This document shows, piece after piece, positions 27,545-36,312 of a stretch of DNA of 64,000 nucleotides. The stretch's first letter is position 1, and every line of letters starts with the position of its first letter. Made by a program: the position numbers and the translations under genes. Source of the stretch: Ideonella sp. (GTDB taxonomy: Bacteria > Pseudomonadota > Gammaproteobacteria > Burkholderiales > Burkholderiaceae_C); NCBI GenBank assembly GCA_016721465.1, contig JADKIA010000030.1, forward strand, positions 372,001-436,000. Direction: 5' to 3'. The notes below the pieces were generated by a model, which did not search any database, was not told the DNA's origin, and was given only the letters and a program-made list of their open reading frames with translations.

Positions 27545-30398
27545 ATTCGGTCTCCCAGAGAAGGTGGTCCACCTTGTATTCGACTTTTACCCCTGAGGCG
27601 CTCGTCGGGAAGCTCGCGCCGAACGCGACGATCGGCGCGGTCCTGCCGCCGAAATTGCCCTCGGCCCTCGTGGGATCCAGGAGATAGAGCAACAAAACGC
27701 CGCGCTCCAAGGCCGGCGGGACGCCGTCCGCACCTTTGCCGCGCACGCGCCTGACGGCCGGGCCGTTGGGGGCCTCAGGCGGCTTCGGCTTGGCGCCGTC
27801 GCTTTGACGGCCAGGGTCGGGCTTCCACGCCTTGATGGTCGACTCGAGGGCGGCGCTCCAAGCGGCCTCATTGAGGTCGATCGCCTCATCGCGCGGCGAC
27901 AGGAGCCTCCCTATGGAGTAGCGGTCTTTGATGCCGGGATCGGCCTTGCGTTGCAGCGGATTGACCGCCAGGCCGCCAGGAAGGGCAAAGGCGTCAGACG
28001 CTCCGCCGCCGATGACCGCGACCGTCCATGAGGTCAACTCGCCAACATGGGCCATGGAGCGCACGAACTTTTGCAGCAGGTCGCTGTTGACCTTGCGCGC
28101 TTTGTGATGCGTCGCGTAAGCCTCGAAGAACTCGGCGACGGCCTCTCCCGGCACGCCATTCCATAGGAACCCCTTCCACTCCTGCGTTGAGCCACCGCGA
28201 GTCCTGATGGGATCGCTCTCGGTGGGCGCTCCCATTGCGACGACGAGCCGCTCGAAAGCCGCCAGGTTGTGGTCTAGCGTGGCCGCGTCGTTGTGCAGCG
28301 AGACGGTCTCCAACAGCTCGCCGCTGAACGACAGTTGCAGACTTCGCGCGTTGCGCATCTTCAATGGCGAGGTGACCAGCAGGACCGAGTGGGACTGCAC
28401 CCTGAGGCCGTATTCGAGGGGAGTGCCGCCACTCTCCGCCATGGCGTCGAACTCTCCGCGGAGCTCCTCGGCCGCGTCGGCGATGTGCTCGAACCACTCG
28501 ACGAGATCCACCGTCGTATAGAGGCGGCAGAGGTCCACGTATCCCGGGCGGTAGCCGAACCAACGGCCCATCTGCATAAGCGTGTCATACATCTTCGTCG
28601 TCCTGACGAAGTAGCTCACGCACAGGCCCTCCAAGGTGAGTCCGCGAGACAGCTTGTCGCCGCCGATCGCGACGACTTTGAGCCCCTTGCCGGGCTCCGA
28701 GTAGTCAAGCGCGTCCTTGGCGGTTCCGTTCACGATCCGCACCTCGATGTCGGAGACCGCGTCAGGCAGCGCCGCCAACACCTCATCCCACGTCGGCACC
28801 AGCGGCGGCCCGCCCGGCTCGTGCACGCGCTCGGCGACCGCCGCGCAGGCGGGGACAAAATCACTCTCCCAAAGCTCTTTGAACTGGGCGACCAGCGCCT
28901 CGTGGTCGATCTCGCGCTTGAGCCTCTGCTTCATGCGCTTGACGGCCTCCTCGACTTGGGCGTGGACCTTGCCTTGGACCTGGGTTAGCCGCGTCACGTG
29001 GACCAGCATGGAGGAGTGCTGCGAGCCTTGCCCTCGAAGTCCGCGGACCGCGCAGGCGAGGGCGAAGGCGCAAAGCGCCTCCTGCAGGGACGGGGGGAGC
29101 GTCTCCTGCCCCATGTGGGTCGGCGTGTGGTCCTTGTTGTGCTTGGGCGGCATCCAGCCACCAGGCGCGTCCTTGTCGATGTTGTCGGACACGTCGCGCG
29201 AGAGGGGCAGGCCTCCCACTCGGCCCTCAGACGATCGCAAGCCGAACACGCGCGCGGGGCCGACGTAGTTCGAGGGCGCCGCGAGGTTCTTGATGAAAGC
29301 CCGTGGGAACAAGTCCGGGCCCTCGTCGGCGGTCTGGCCTTGGCGGTGGATGAAGATGTTGGCGAAAGGCGTGGCGGTGTAGCCGACATACGCCTTCTTC
29401 GCGAACGAGTGCAGGATGGTGCGGATGAGCCTGTTGATGGCCTTGGGCTCGTGCTCCTCGTCAGGGTTGCCCTCCGCGTCGAAGAATTGCTCTCCGGTGT
29501 CGACCGAGGCGTGGTCGGCCTCGTCGTCGATGACGAGCAGCGGCAGAGCGCCGACGATGGGGCGGCCGGTCGTCGGGTCCTTCGTGTCGGCGACGTGGCC
29601 GCGAATCCATTTGAGCAGCTGCGTCAAGACCGTCTTCTGCTTTTTGACGACAAACAGCCAGGGCCGCTGCTCCGGCGTGATGGCAAGGTTGGCGGCGGCG
29701 CGCGTGTTGAAGTCGCCGTTGTCGGCCCGCGTCGTCATGCAGTTGGGCGAGATCGACGGGTCGCTGTCGATCTCGCCGACGCCGATGGGCTTGCCCGGAT
29801 CGCGGTTGGGCGAGGTCTCGTAGCCGAGGAAACTCTCCTCGAGCCGGATTTGCGTTTGCGAGCGCAGGTTGTTGTGCAGCCCCGCCAGCACGATGATGAT
29901 CTTGTAGCCCGCGTCCGCCGCCTTGCAGACCAAGCCCGAGTAGTTGCCGGTCTTGCCCGATTGCACATGGCCGACGACTAGGCCGCGACGGTCCCACGCG
30001 CCCGCGCGCTTGGGGTCTTCGAGCAAGCCCAGGATGCCGTCGGTGGAGTCGTCGAGCGCGCCGACGACCTCGGACGAGATTTGCCGCTCGATGTATTGCT
30101 CGTAGCGGCGCCAATAGCGCCAGTCGCTCTTGCGGGCGGCGTCGAGCCATTTGAGGTGCCCCGCCTTGTCTTCGAGTGTGGAGTCCTTGCCGATCCAGCG
30201 GCTGTATCGGCGAACCAACTCCGCGACGGCCACCTCCTGGTCGATAGGCTCGCCGCTCGAAGGCTCGATCATCATCGCCGCCAGCCTCACCTTGTCGGAG
30301 ATGAGAGCGGCCGTGAATTTGCTCTTGTCCCCCTCGGAGCGCAGCAGAGTCTGGGCGATGGCGATCGCGTCCATTGTCGATTTGTTCGGTTCACTCAT
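27528..30398 (-). CDS. Z1 domain protein, SF2 helicase-like ATPase
   Basis: 956 aa from ATG 30398, which overlaps the upstream stop (ATGA). Walker A GHVQSGKT (143-150) and Walker B LLVIDDEADH (DDEADH at 291-296) flank a helicase motif-Ia-like IIIVLAGLHNNLRSQT. Later motifs include YVGYTATPFANIFIHR (motif III region) and VVAIGGDKLSRGLTLEGL with QMGRWFGYRPGY (motifs V/VI). The Z1 domain follows the ATPase lobes. Expected to translocate on or remodel DNA in the MORC/MutL-type restriction complex. Length is typical of the family (900-1000 aa). Confidence 0.94.
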   Translation of the reverse strand: MSEPNKSTMDAIAIAQTLLRSEGDKSKFTAALISDKVRLAAMMIEPSSGEPIDQEVAVAELVRRYSRWIGKDSTLEDKAGHLKWLDAARKSDWRYWRRYEQYIERQISSEVVGALDDSTDGILGLLEDPKRAGAWDRRGLVVGHVQSGKTGNYSGLVCKAADAGYKIIIVLAGLHNNLRSQTQIRLEESFLGYETSPNRDPGKPIGVGEIDSDPSISPNCMTTRADNGDFNTRAAANLAITPEQRPWLFVVKKQKTVLTQLLKWIRGHVADTKDPTTGRPIVGALPLLVIDDEADHASVDTGEQFFDAEGNPDEEHEPKAINRLIRTILHSFAKKAYVGYTATPFANIFIHRQGQTADEGPDLFPRAFIKNLAAPSNYVGPARVFGLRSSEGRVGGLPLSRDVSDNIDKDAPGGWMPPKHNKDHTPTHMGQETLPPSLQEALCAFALACAVRGLRGQGSQHSSMLVHVTRLTQVQGKVHAQVEEAVKRMKQRLKREIDHEALVAQFKELWESDFVPACAAVAERVHEPGGPPLVPTWDEVLAALPDAVSDIEVRIVNGTAKDALDYSEPGKGLKVVAIGGDKLSRGLTLEGLCVSYFVRTTKMYDTLMQMGRWFGYRPGYVDLCRLYTTVDLVEWFEHIADAAEELRGEFDAMAESGGTPLEYGLRVQSHSVLLVTSPLKMRNARSLQLSFSGELLETVSLHNDAATLDHNLAAFERLVVAMGAPTESDPIRTRGGSTQEWKGFLWNGVPGEAVAEFFEAYATHHKARKVNSDLLQKFVRSMAHVGELTSWTVAVIGGGASDAFALPGGLAVNPLQRKADPGIKDRYSIGRLLSPRDEAIDLNEAAWSAALESTIKAWKPDPGRQSDGAKPKPPEAPNGPAVRRVRGKGADGVPPALERGVLLLYLLDPTRAEGNFGGRTAPIVAFGASFPTSASGVKVEYKVDHLLWETEYGPAD

Positions 30399-31915
30399 GG
30401 TGTCCCTGGATGGTTGTTTTGCCCGGGCTCGCTAGGCAGCGCCGCGATGAGGTCCGGATAGTTTTGAAACGGCTCGGTCGTCGAGAGCGCCTTCTTGGCG
30501 CGCTCGTCGCTCATCGCGCGCCGGCCCACCATGTCGGCGTAGAGCGCTTTGAGCACATCGACGACCGCGGCGGTCGGCTCGCCCGCGAAGCCCGTGCGCG
30601 GCGTGTCCTTGTTCTCGGCCGTGTCGAGCCAGATGCGCTGCACCGGGACGGTCTCCTCGACCACCCGCAGCATTGCCCGGATGAGGGGCGCGTGCTCGGC
30701 GGCGGCGCCGAGGGTCGCCGCGACGGCCGGATGCTTTTCGTCGATGCGGTAGCGCGCGCCGGCGTTCGTGCGCTCCACGCGCCATGCCTGCTCAATCGGG
30801 CCGCCGACTCGCGGCTGGGTCGGCGAGCCGCGATACGCGAACACCTTGCGCGCCTGCTCGCGGGTGTGCTCGGCGAGCTTGGTAAGCCAAGGGCGCAGCG
30901 ACACTGGCGGCCTGGCGATCGATTTTCGGATGTCGATCTTCCACGCGGCGTCTGCCGTGTTCGGAATGTCGAGGCGGATGCGCGCGAGCCGATACGGCTC
31001 CTCGCGATTCCACGCGCGGCCCGGCCCGAGGCCCAGCCAGCCGCCCGCGACGAGCAGCCGCTCGTTTCGGTACACGTAGAAGCCCTGCTGCGCGTTCCAG
31101 CCGTCGGGGCCAGCGGCGCGCTCGAACTCCTCGGGGGACAGCTTGTCCTTGTGGGGGAGGACGTGGCACTCCACCGCGACGGTGACGGCGTCGGCGCTGG
31201 ATCGCGCGATCGGGGAGTTCCAAGGCTTGGCCGGGTGGCCCGACATGAAGGGATCCCAAGGCGCGACGGGCCGGCCATTGATGAGGATGCGCAGGCGAGC
31301 GCTCGGGCCTTCGAGCAGGCGGTGGAACACCATCGCGAGATGGGCCTCCACGCGGTCGATCAGGTCGACGAAATCGTCGGCCGTGTAGGCCTTGGTCACG
31401 ACCCGGTCCATTGCCTCCCAAAGGACGAGCGTGCCGGACGACTTGTCCGACAAAGTGGCCAAGAAGGCCTCGGACCCGGGAGCCGGCCCCTCGAACAACA
31501 GCCAGCCGCCGGAAGGGTCTCGCGCGAGCGCGTCGAGGTCCCAACGAAGGCAGGAGCGAGCGCCAGCCTTGGCGCTCGCGACAGTCAGCCGTCGGCACTG
31601 GGAGAAGGACGCGGTTTTGAGGCCCATCCCGAAGCGGCCGAGGTCGCCAGGATGGCGCTCGTCGAGCGGGCTCTTGTCGCCGAGAGTCATGGCGCTTTCA
31701 AGCTCCGCGTCGGACATACCGCGGCCGTCGTCGAGCACGGTGACGCGGCTCTCGTCCCCGGCCCATGCGAAGCCGACATGGACCTCCGAGGCGCCGGCCG
31801 AGACGCTGTTGTCGATGATGTCGGCCAGCGCCGCGGCCGTCGAGTAGCCCAGGCCCCGCAGGGCCTCCAACATGGCTCCCGCGCGGGGCGGGGCGTTGCG
31901 CGATCCGCCCGTCAT
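30395..31915 (-). CDS. GHKL ATPase of the MutL/MORC type (paraMORC) in an R-M operon
   Basis: 506 aa. I take the ATG at 31915 because it overlaps the upstream stop as ATGA. GHKL signatures: N-box ALADIIDNSVSAG (Asn36 region), G1 DDGRGM (62-67), G2 GRFGMGLKTAS (93-103). A transducer-like S5 domain follows (VEAHLAMVFHRLLEG, RILINGRPVAPWDPF). Such ATPases dimerise around DNA on ATP binding. Association with Z1, PD-(D/E)XK and AIPR proteins is the MutL-homologue restriction system predicted by Iyer, Abhiman and Aravind (2008). Confidence 0.92.
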   Translation of the reverse strand: MTGGSRNAPPRAGAMLEALRGLGYSTAAALADIIDNSVSAGASEVHVGFAWAGDESRVTVLDDGRGMSDAELESAMTLGDKSPLDERHPGDLGRFGMGLKTASFSQCRRLTVASAKAGARSCLRWDLDALARDPSGGWLLFEGPAPGSEAFLATLSDKSSGTLVLWEAMDRVVTKAYTADDFVDLIDRVEAHLAMVFHRLLEGPSARLRILINGRPVAPWDPFMSGHPAKPWNSPIARSSADAVTVAVECHVLPHKDKLSPEEFERAAGPDGWNAQQGFYVYRNERLLVAGGWLGLGPGRAWNREEPYRLARIRLDIPNTADAAWKIDIRKSIARPPVSLRPWLTKLAEHTREQARKVFAYRGSPTQPRVGGPIEQAWRVERTNAGARYRIDEKHPAVAATLGAAAEHAPLIRAMLRVVEETVPVQRIWLDTAENKDTPRTGFAGEPTAAVVDVLKALYADMVGRRAMSDERAKKALSTTEPFQNYPDLIAALPSEPGQNNHPGTP

Positions 31916-34554
31916 TGCCAATACCCCTTTCCAGGCAAATGTTCGAACCCCAGCGCCATGAGGGACCGGATCAGCTTGCGGTGCCGGTTGTCGATTGCTT
32001 TCGTGAGGCTCACCCAGATGGTCGTCTCCTCGCCCCGCGTGGTTTGCTCCACCGGGATGTCCAAAAGGGCCGCCTGCCGCAGGACCCGCTCGACTGCGGT
32101 GAGCCGCTTGCCGCCCTCGGTTCGCACGACGATCGGCGGGCGCGTTGCCGCGGCGCGCGCGAGCGGCGCGACAGGTGCAGCCGCAAATGCCTCGCCGTCG
32201 CCGTCATCGCTTTGGTCTGCCGGCTCCAAAGGTCTATGCCTCTCGGGAGCCAGCGACCATTGGGCAAGGCGGGCGAGGCGCGTCGGATGTTTCAGCTTCG
32301 TTAGAGCTTTCGATTCGATTTGGCGGATGCGCTCCCTCGTAATGTCGAACAGCGCGCCAATCTCTTCAAGCGTTTGGGGCTCGTCGATGCCCAAGCCATA
32401 GCGCAGTCGAACGATCTTCTCTGGCCTGGTTCCCAGTTCGGCGAGCAGCTCGTCCAGAGTTCTGCGCAGCTCCGTGGCCGAGATCACTTCAAAGGGATCC
32501 GGATCCTTGGACGCCTCTACGGTCGGCTCGTCGTCGAGCGAGTCGATGGGCAGTGGCGCCGACGATGCCCGAAGCAGCGTCTCGACCTTTCTCCATTCGT
32601 GGCCCACAAGCTTGGCCAACTGCTGGATGGTCGGTGGCCGCCCGGTCTTCTTCTCGAAAGCCTCGGCCTCGCGGGGAAAGCGCTGCGCGATTTCGTAGAC
32701 GTGGACTGGCAGTCGTATCGCCAGAGAGGAGTCGGCGATCGAGCGCAAGATCTGTTGTCGGATCCACCAGGTCGCCATCGTCGAGAAGCGAAATCCTCGT
32801 CGCCAGTCGAACTTGTCGACGGCGCTCACGAGTCCGATGTTTCCGTCCTGGATCAGGTCGTCCATCGGAACGCCGGAATACATGTATCTCTTGGCCAGTG
32901 AGATGACCAACCGCAGATTGGCTCGGACCATCCGGCCTCGCGGCGCCATCAAGGAGCGGATTGCTCGCGCGTATGTGGCGCCCTCCGCGGAGCCGTCCGC
33001 CGCCGCGTCGCATAGCCCGATCAAAAATGATCGGCGAAGCGAGCTCGATGCGAGCGCGGCGCGAATCTGCGATTCGGAACCTGCTGTGCCACTGCCAATC
33101 AGCGTCGCAAGCTCTTCGGCCAGGGCAAATGCGTCAAGCGCCTCCTCGTTAGCTGTCGTCGGGCCAAGCTCGCCTTCCTCGTCGTCGCGGTCGGCTGCTG
33201 GATCCGGCGCGCCGATCGGAGGCTCGGTCTCGACGGCGACCAAGTCGTCGAGGCCCGCGGCGTCTATGGGCGCTGTGGCCTCGCGAGGGCTCGACACGAT
33301 CGAGTTGATTGACCGCTCTCCGCGGCGTGCGCTGCCGATGGAGAGCCGTAGCCATTCGATCCCGGCAGGCCAGCGCGAGAGCGCGTCGATCGCGGCGTCG
33401 GCTGCGCGATCCATTTCCCGGCCAAGCCCCGCCTCCTCCTCGGCGGACAGAAGGACGGTGCGCTGCGCCTCGCGCATGTAGAGGCGGATGGGCTCGTTGT
33501 GGCGCGAGCGCAAGTTGTCGAGAAAGGCAAGAGCGTCGTCGACGGTTTCGGCCACCTCGGGGGACTCCTCGGGATCGACAAACGCTTCGGTGCTGTCGAA
33601 TGGGGTCCGGCATTCGAAACGCTCGTCGCTCTCCGCGCCCATGTCGTTGATGACCACGCCCAACAGCGTCTCGGTGGCCTGATTCCGCGCGCCATTGGCG
33701 TCTCGGCAAACATCCTCAATGGCTTGCTCGGGAACGCTGCCCTCGCGACTCGCCCGCAACAGAAGCGCGCGAATTTCGATGCGGCCCTCGGCGTCTTGCG
33801 CGCGGAGCATCGGAGCGGCATGGAAGGGCAGGTCCGCCTCGAAGTCGGCCCAGTCCGCGGAGTCGTCCAAGGCGACATGCCGGCCAATGGCCTCCTGCGT
33901 CGCGACGTGCGCGATGGCTGCGGGCCGATCGTCGATCGGCGGAGCAGACTCCTCCTCCGCCTCCCAGCCGGAGAGGTCCAACGGCTCGCCATCGTCTTCG
34001 AAATCTAGCTTGGCCGGCGGGACGTTAACCACCGAGCTGGACGCCGCTGATTCGGTCGGGACCTGCGGGGAGGGCGCTGACACCGGCGAAGGCGCCGCGT
34101 CTTCAAGCCCGTTTGGCGAGATGTCGGGGACCATTTTCTCGCCCTCGGACGGTCCGCCGACGAGAGCCTCCTCAGGCGTCGCAATCGATGATTCGTGGGG
34201 CGCTTCGCTCGGCGGCTGGACAAACGCTACTACCTGCCGCGTTTGCTGGCTCAGAGCCAGCTCGATTGCCGCCGCGGCCTCTGGCGCGCCGCTGGCGACC
34301 GCGATTTCCAGGGCGCTCCTCCCAGACGGGTCCAAGGCGGTCAAATCCGCGCCCGCGTCGGCAAGCAATCGACAGACTGCCGACTTGTTGCGCGCCGCGG
34401 CGATCATCAGCGGCGTCAGCCCGGTCTCGTCCCTTGCGTTCGGATCGTCGCCTCGGGCGATATGCAGTCTGACCGCCGTCTCCGCGCCAGCCCAAACCGC
34501 CATCTTGAAAAGACGGTGGATAGGGGTAGTGGCGCGGGCGGCGTCGACGCTCAT
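31912..34554 (-). CDS. Ankyrin-repeat / sigma-70 factor fusion, first gene of the restriction operon
   Basis: 880 aa from ATG 34554; a GTG at 34620 would add 22 Ala/Pro-rich residues. About 12-100: ankyrin repeats (DETGLTPLMIAAARNKSAV, DPSGRSALEIAVASGAPE). About 100-340: acidic, Pro/Ser-rich, probably disordered. Region 1.2-like IRLYMREAQRTVLLSAEEE near 353. A long acidic insert, then sigma2 at about 543-598 (NLRLVISLAKRYMYSG, LIQDGNIGLVSAVDKFDW, FRFSTMATWWIRQQI). Sigma3 with GRPPTIQQLAKLVG. Sigma4 near 710-757 (LEEIGALFDITRERIRQIE). A 120-residue C-terminal extension ends KLIRSLMALGFEHLPGKGYWQ. Regions 2.4 and 4.2 look like those of primary sigma factors, so -35/-10 recognition should be intact. 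The ATGA overlap couples it to the GHKL ATPase. Confidence 0.9.
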   Translation of the reverse strand: MSVDAARATTPIHRLFKMAVWAGAETAVRLHIARGDDPNARDETGLTPLMIAAARNKSAVCRLLADAGADLTALDPSGRSALEIAVASGAPEAAAAIELALSQQTRQVVAFVQPPSEAPHESSIATPEEALVGGPSEGEKMVPDISPNGLEDAAPSPVSAPSPQVPTESAASSSVVNVPPAKLDFEDDGEPLDLSGWEAEEESAPPIDDRPAAIAHVATQEAIGRHVALDDSADWADFEADLPFHAAPMLRAQDAEGRIEIRALLLRASREGSVPEQAIEDVCRDANGARNQATETLLGVVINDMGAESDERFECRTPFDSTEAFVDPEESPEVAETVDDALAFLDNLRSRHNEPIRLYMREAQRTVLLSAEEEAGLGREMDRAADAAIDALSRWPAGIEWLRLSIGSARRGERSINSIVSSPREATAPIDAAGLDDLVAVETEPPIGAPDPAADRDDEEGELGPTTANEEALDAFALAEELATLIGSGTAGSESQIRAALASSSLRRSFLIGLCDAAADGSAEGATYARAIRSLMAPRGRMVRANLRLVISLAKRYMYSGVPMDDLIQDGNIGLVSAVDKFDWRRGFRFSTMATWWIRQQILRSIADSSLAIRLPVHVYEIAQRFPREAEAFEKKTGRPPTIQQLAKLVGHEWRKVETLLRASSAPLPIDSLDDEPTVEASKDPDPFEVISATELRRTLDELLAELGTRPEKIVRLRYGLGIDEPQTLEEIGALFDITRERIRQIESKALTKLKHPTRLARLAQWSLAPERHRPLEPADQSDDGDGEAFAAAPVAPLARAAATRPPIVVRTEGGKRLTAVERVLRQAALLDIPVEQTTRGEETTIWVSLTKAIDNRHRKLIRSLMALGFEHLPGKGYWQ

Positions 34555-35590
34555 CCCAAGCGCTCTGGCGAAGACGGACGGGCGCGGCCGCGCCGGAGCG
34601 GGGCAAGCCGCCAGCGCCACCTTCGGCCGTCGTCAACGCAACGGGGTGAGGCGCTCGCGGGACAGCGGCCGCGCCAAGCGCGGCTGGCTCGGGAGCTAGG
34701 CGGGTGGTGTCTTTCTGACGGGTGTCGGTCGGAAGGCCGCCGCCCAGGATGGCCTGGACGACGAGCTGTCGCTTTGGCCATGAGGGCTCTTGTTAGAAAT
34801 ATATTTAAACAATTCTACAGTTCACTGGGCGCCCGCCCGCGTTTTCGGGATCCTCATACGTGAGCACGAGCACGGATGCTGATGTCCCTGGCGCGCGATT
34901 TGATCAAGCTGTGCGAGGGACAGTAGAAGATCTCCCTCAGCGACCTTGAACAAACGACCGCTGTGGGAGAGTCTCTTTTCGACCAAGATCAGAGACCAAC
35001 ACAGTGTGCCATGCCCTCCTGCACGACCCGAAGTTCCTCGCGCTGCTGCCCTGGCGCTTCAACATGGGCAAGCGCTGACGCCAAGCCAATCGCAGCGCAA
35101 GGACGCGGTCTATTGACCGCTTACGGTTCATCGGCACGACGAGTCTGGGACCCGGCAAGCCGCTCGATCCATGGCCCAAGGGGGCCAGATGGCTCTAGGC
35201 TTGCGTATTCCGATGGATTCCACCGCTGTCCAGTTCAAAGGCGCAACCGGTTTCGATCTACTTCCGCCGCCCTATTTCTATGCCGTCTTTTGTCAATCGT
35301 CGGCGTAGAGCTGTCCAAGGCGGTGGGCAATTCGCGTCTAGCGCCCAGGATGTTCTGCCCGCCTTCGCCTGCGCCGCCTTCGCTGAATCTGGCAGGACCA
35401 ATGTCAGCAATGTGCCGTTGAGCAGGCCGTCGCGTCGCGGTTTCAAAAAGTTCCGGCCGGCCAGGAGGCGACAGGTGGTAGCCCCTAAGCAGACGCTCGA
35501 GACTCCCAACCCGACGGCGACGGACCTACAGAAGCGCTAGCTAGGCCCGCCAAATTCTGGTCCGGCGGCACCATTCAAATCTCAGTCCGC
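34555..35590. other. Intergenic region upstream of the sigma/restriction operon, no gene recognised
   Basis: About 1 kb with no convincing gene on either strand. An AT-rich stretch (34790-34822, containing AAATATATTTAAAC) stands out from the GC-rich surroundings and lies 240 nt upstream of the leftward operon; it is the best place for its promoter, but no well-spaced -35/-10 pair is obvious. From about 34980 a short rightward frame (VCHALLHDPKFLALLPWRF) looks protein-like but is isolated by stops, so it may be a decayed gene remnant. Confidence 0.4.
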
Positions 35591-35751
35591 CTACGCACGC
35601 GCTCCGCTTTCGTAAAGAATGTCGGTAAAGACGAAGCGACCCCGAATGCCGGAGCCCCGACAGTCGATTGGCCCGGAAGGGAGTTCCACCGAGTGCGTAT
35701 CCATTACCTGAGCGCCCAGGGCGTTCTCGAAGTAGAGCAAGGTTCGCTCCC

Positions 35752-35757
<6 letters not shown>
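35591..35757 (-). CDS. Possible C-terminal gene fragment entering the artefact block
   Basis: Leftward frame ending at a stop at 35591 and reading FENALGAQVMDTHSVELPSG, then PIDCRGSGIRGRFVFTDILY, before 5' data dissolve into poly-G. The residue pattern is balanced and protein-like, unlike shadow frames, but I recognise no family. Its 5' end, if real, is lost in the artefact block at 35752-36312. Confidence 0.35.

Positions 35758-36312
<555 letters not shown>

Noticed and set aside
30374..32401. 675-residue rightward frame opposite the GHKL ATPase and sigma genes
   Set aside because: Shadow frame; both minus-strand genes have strong motifs and coupled starts.
34980..35080. Transposase fragment
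   Set aside because: A short protein-like stretch (LLHDPKFLALLPWRF) exists but is too short and matches no transposase I know.
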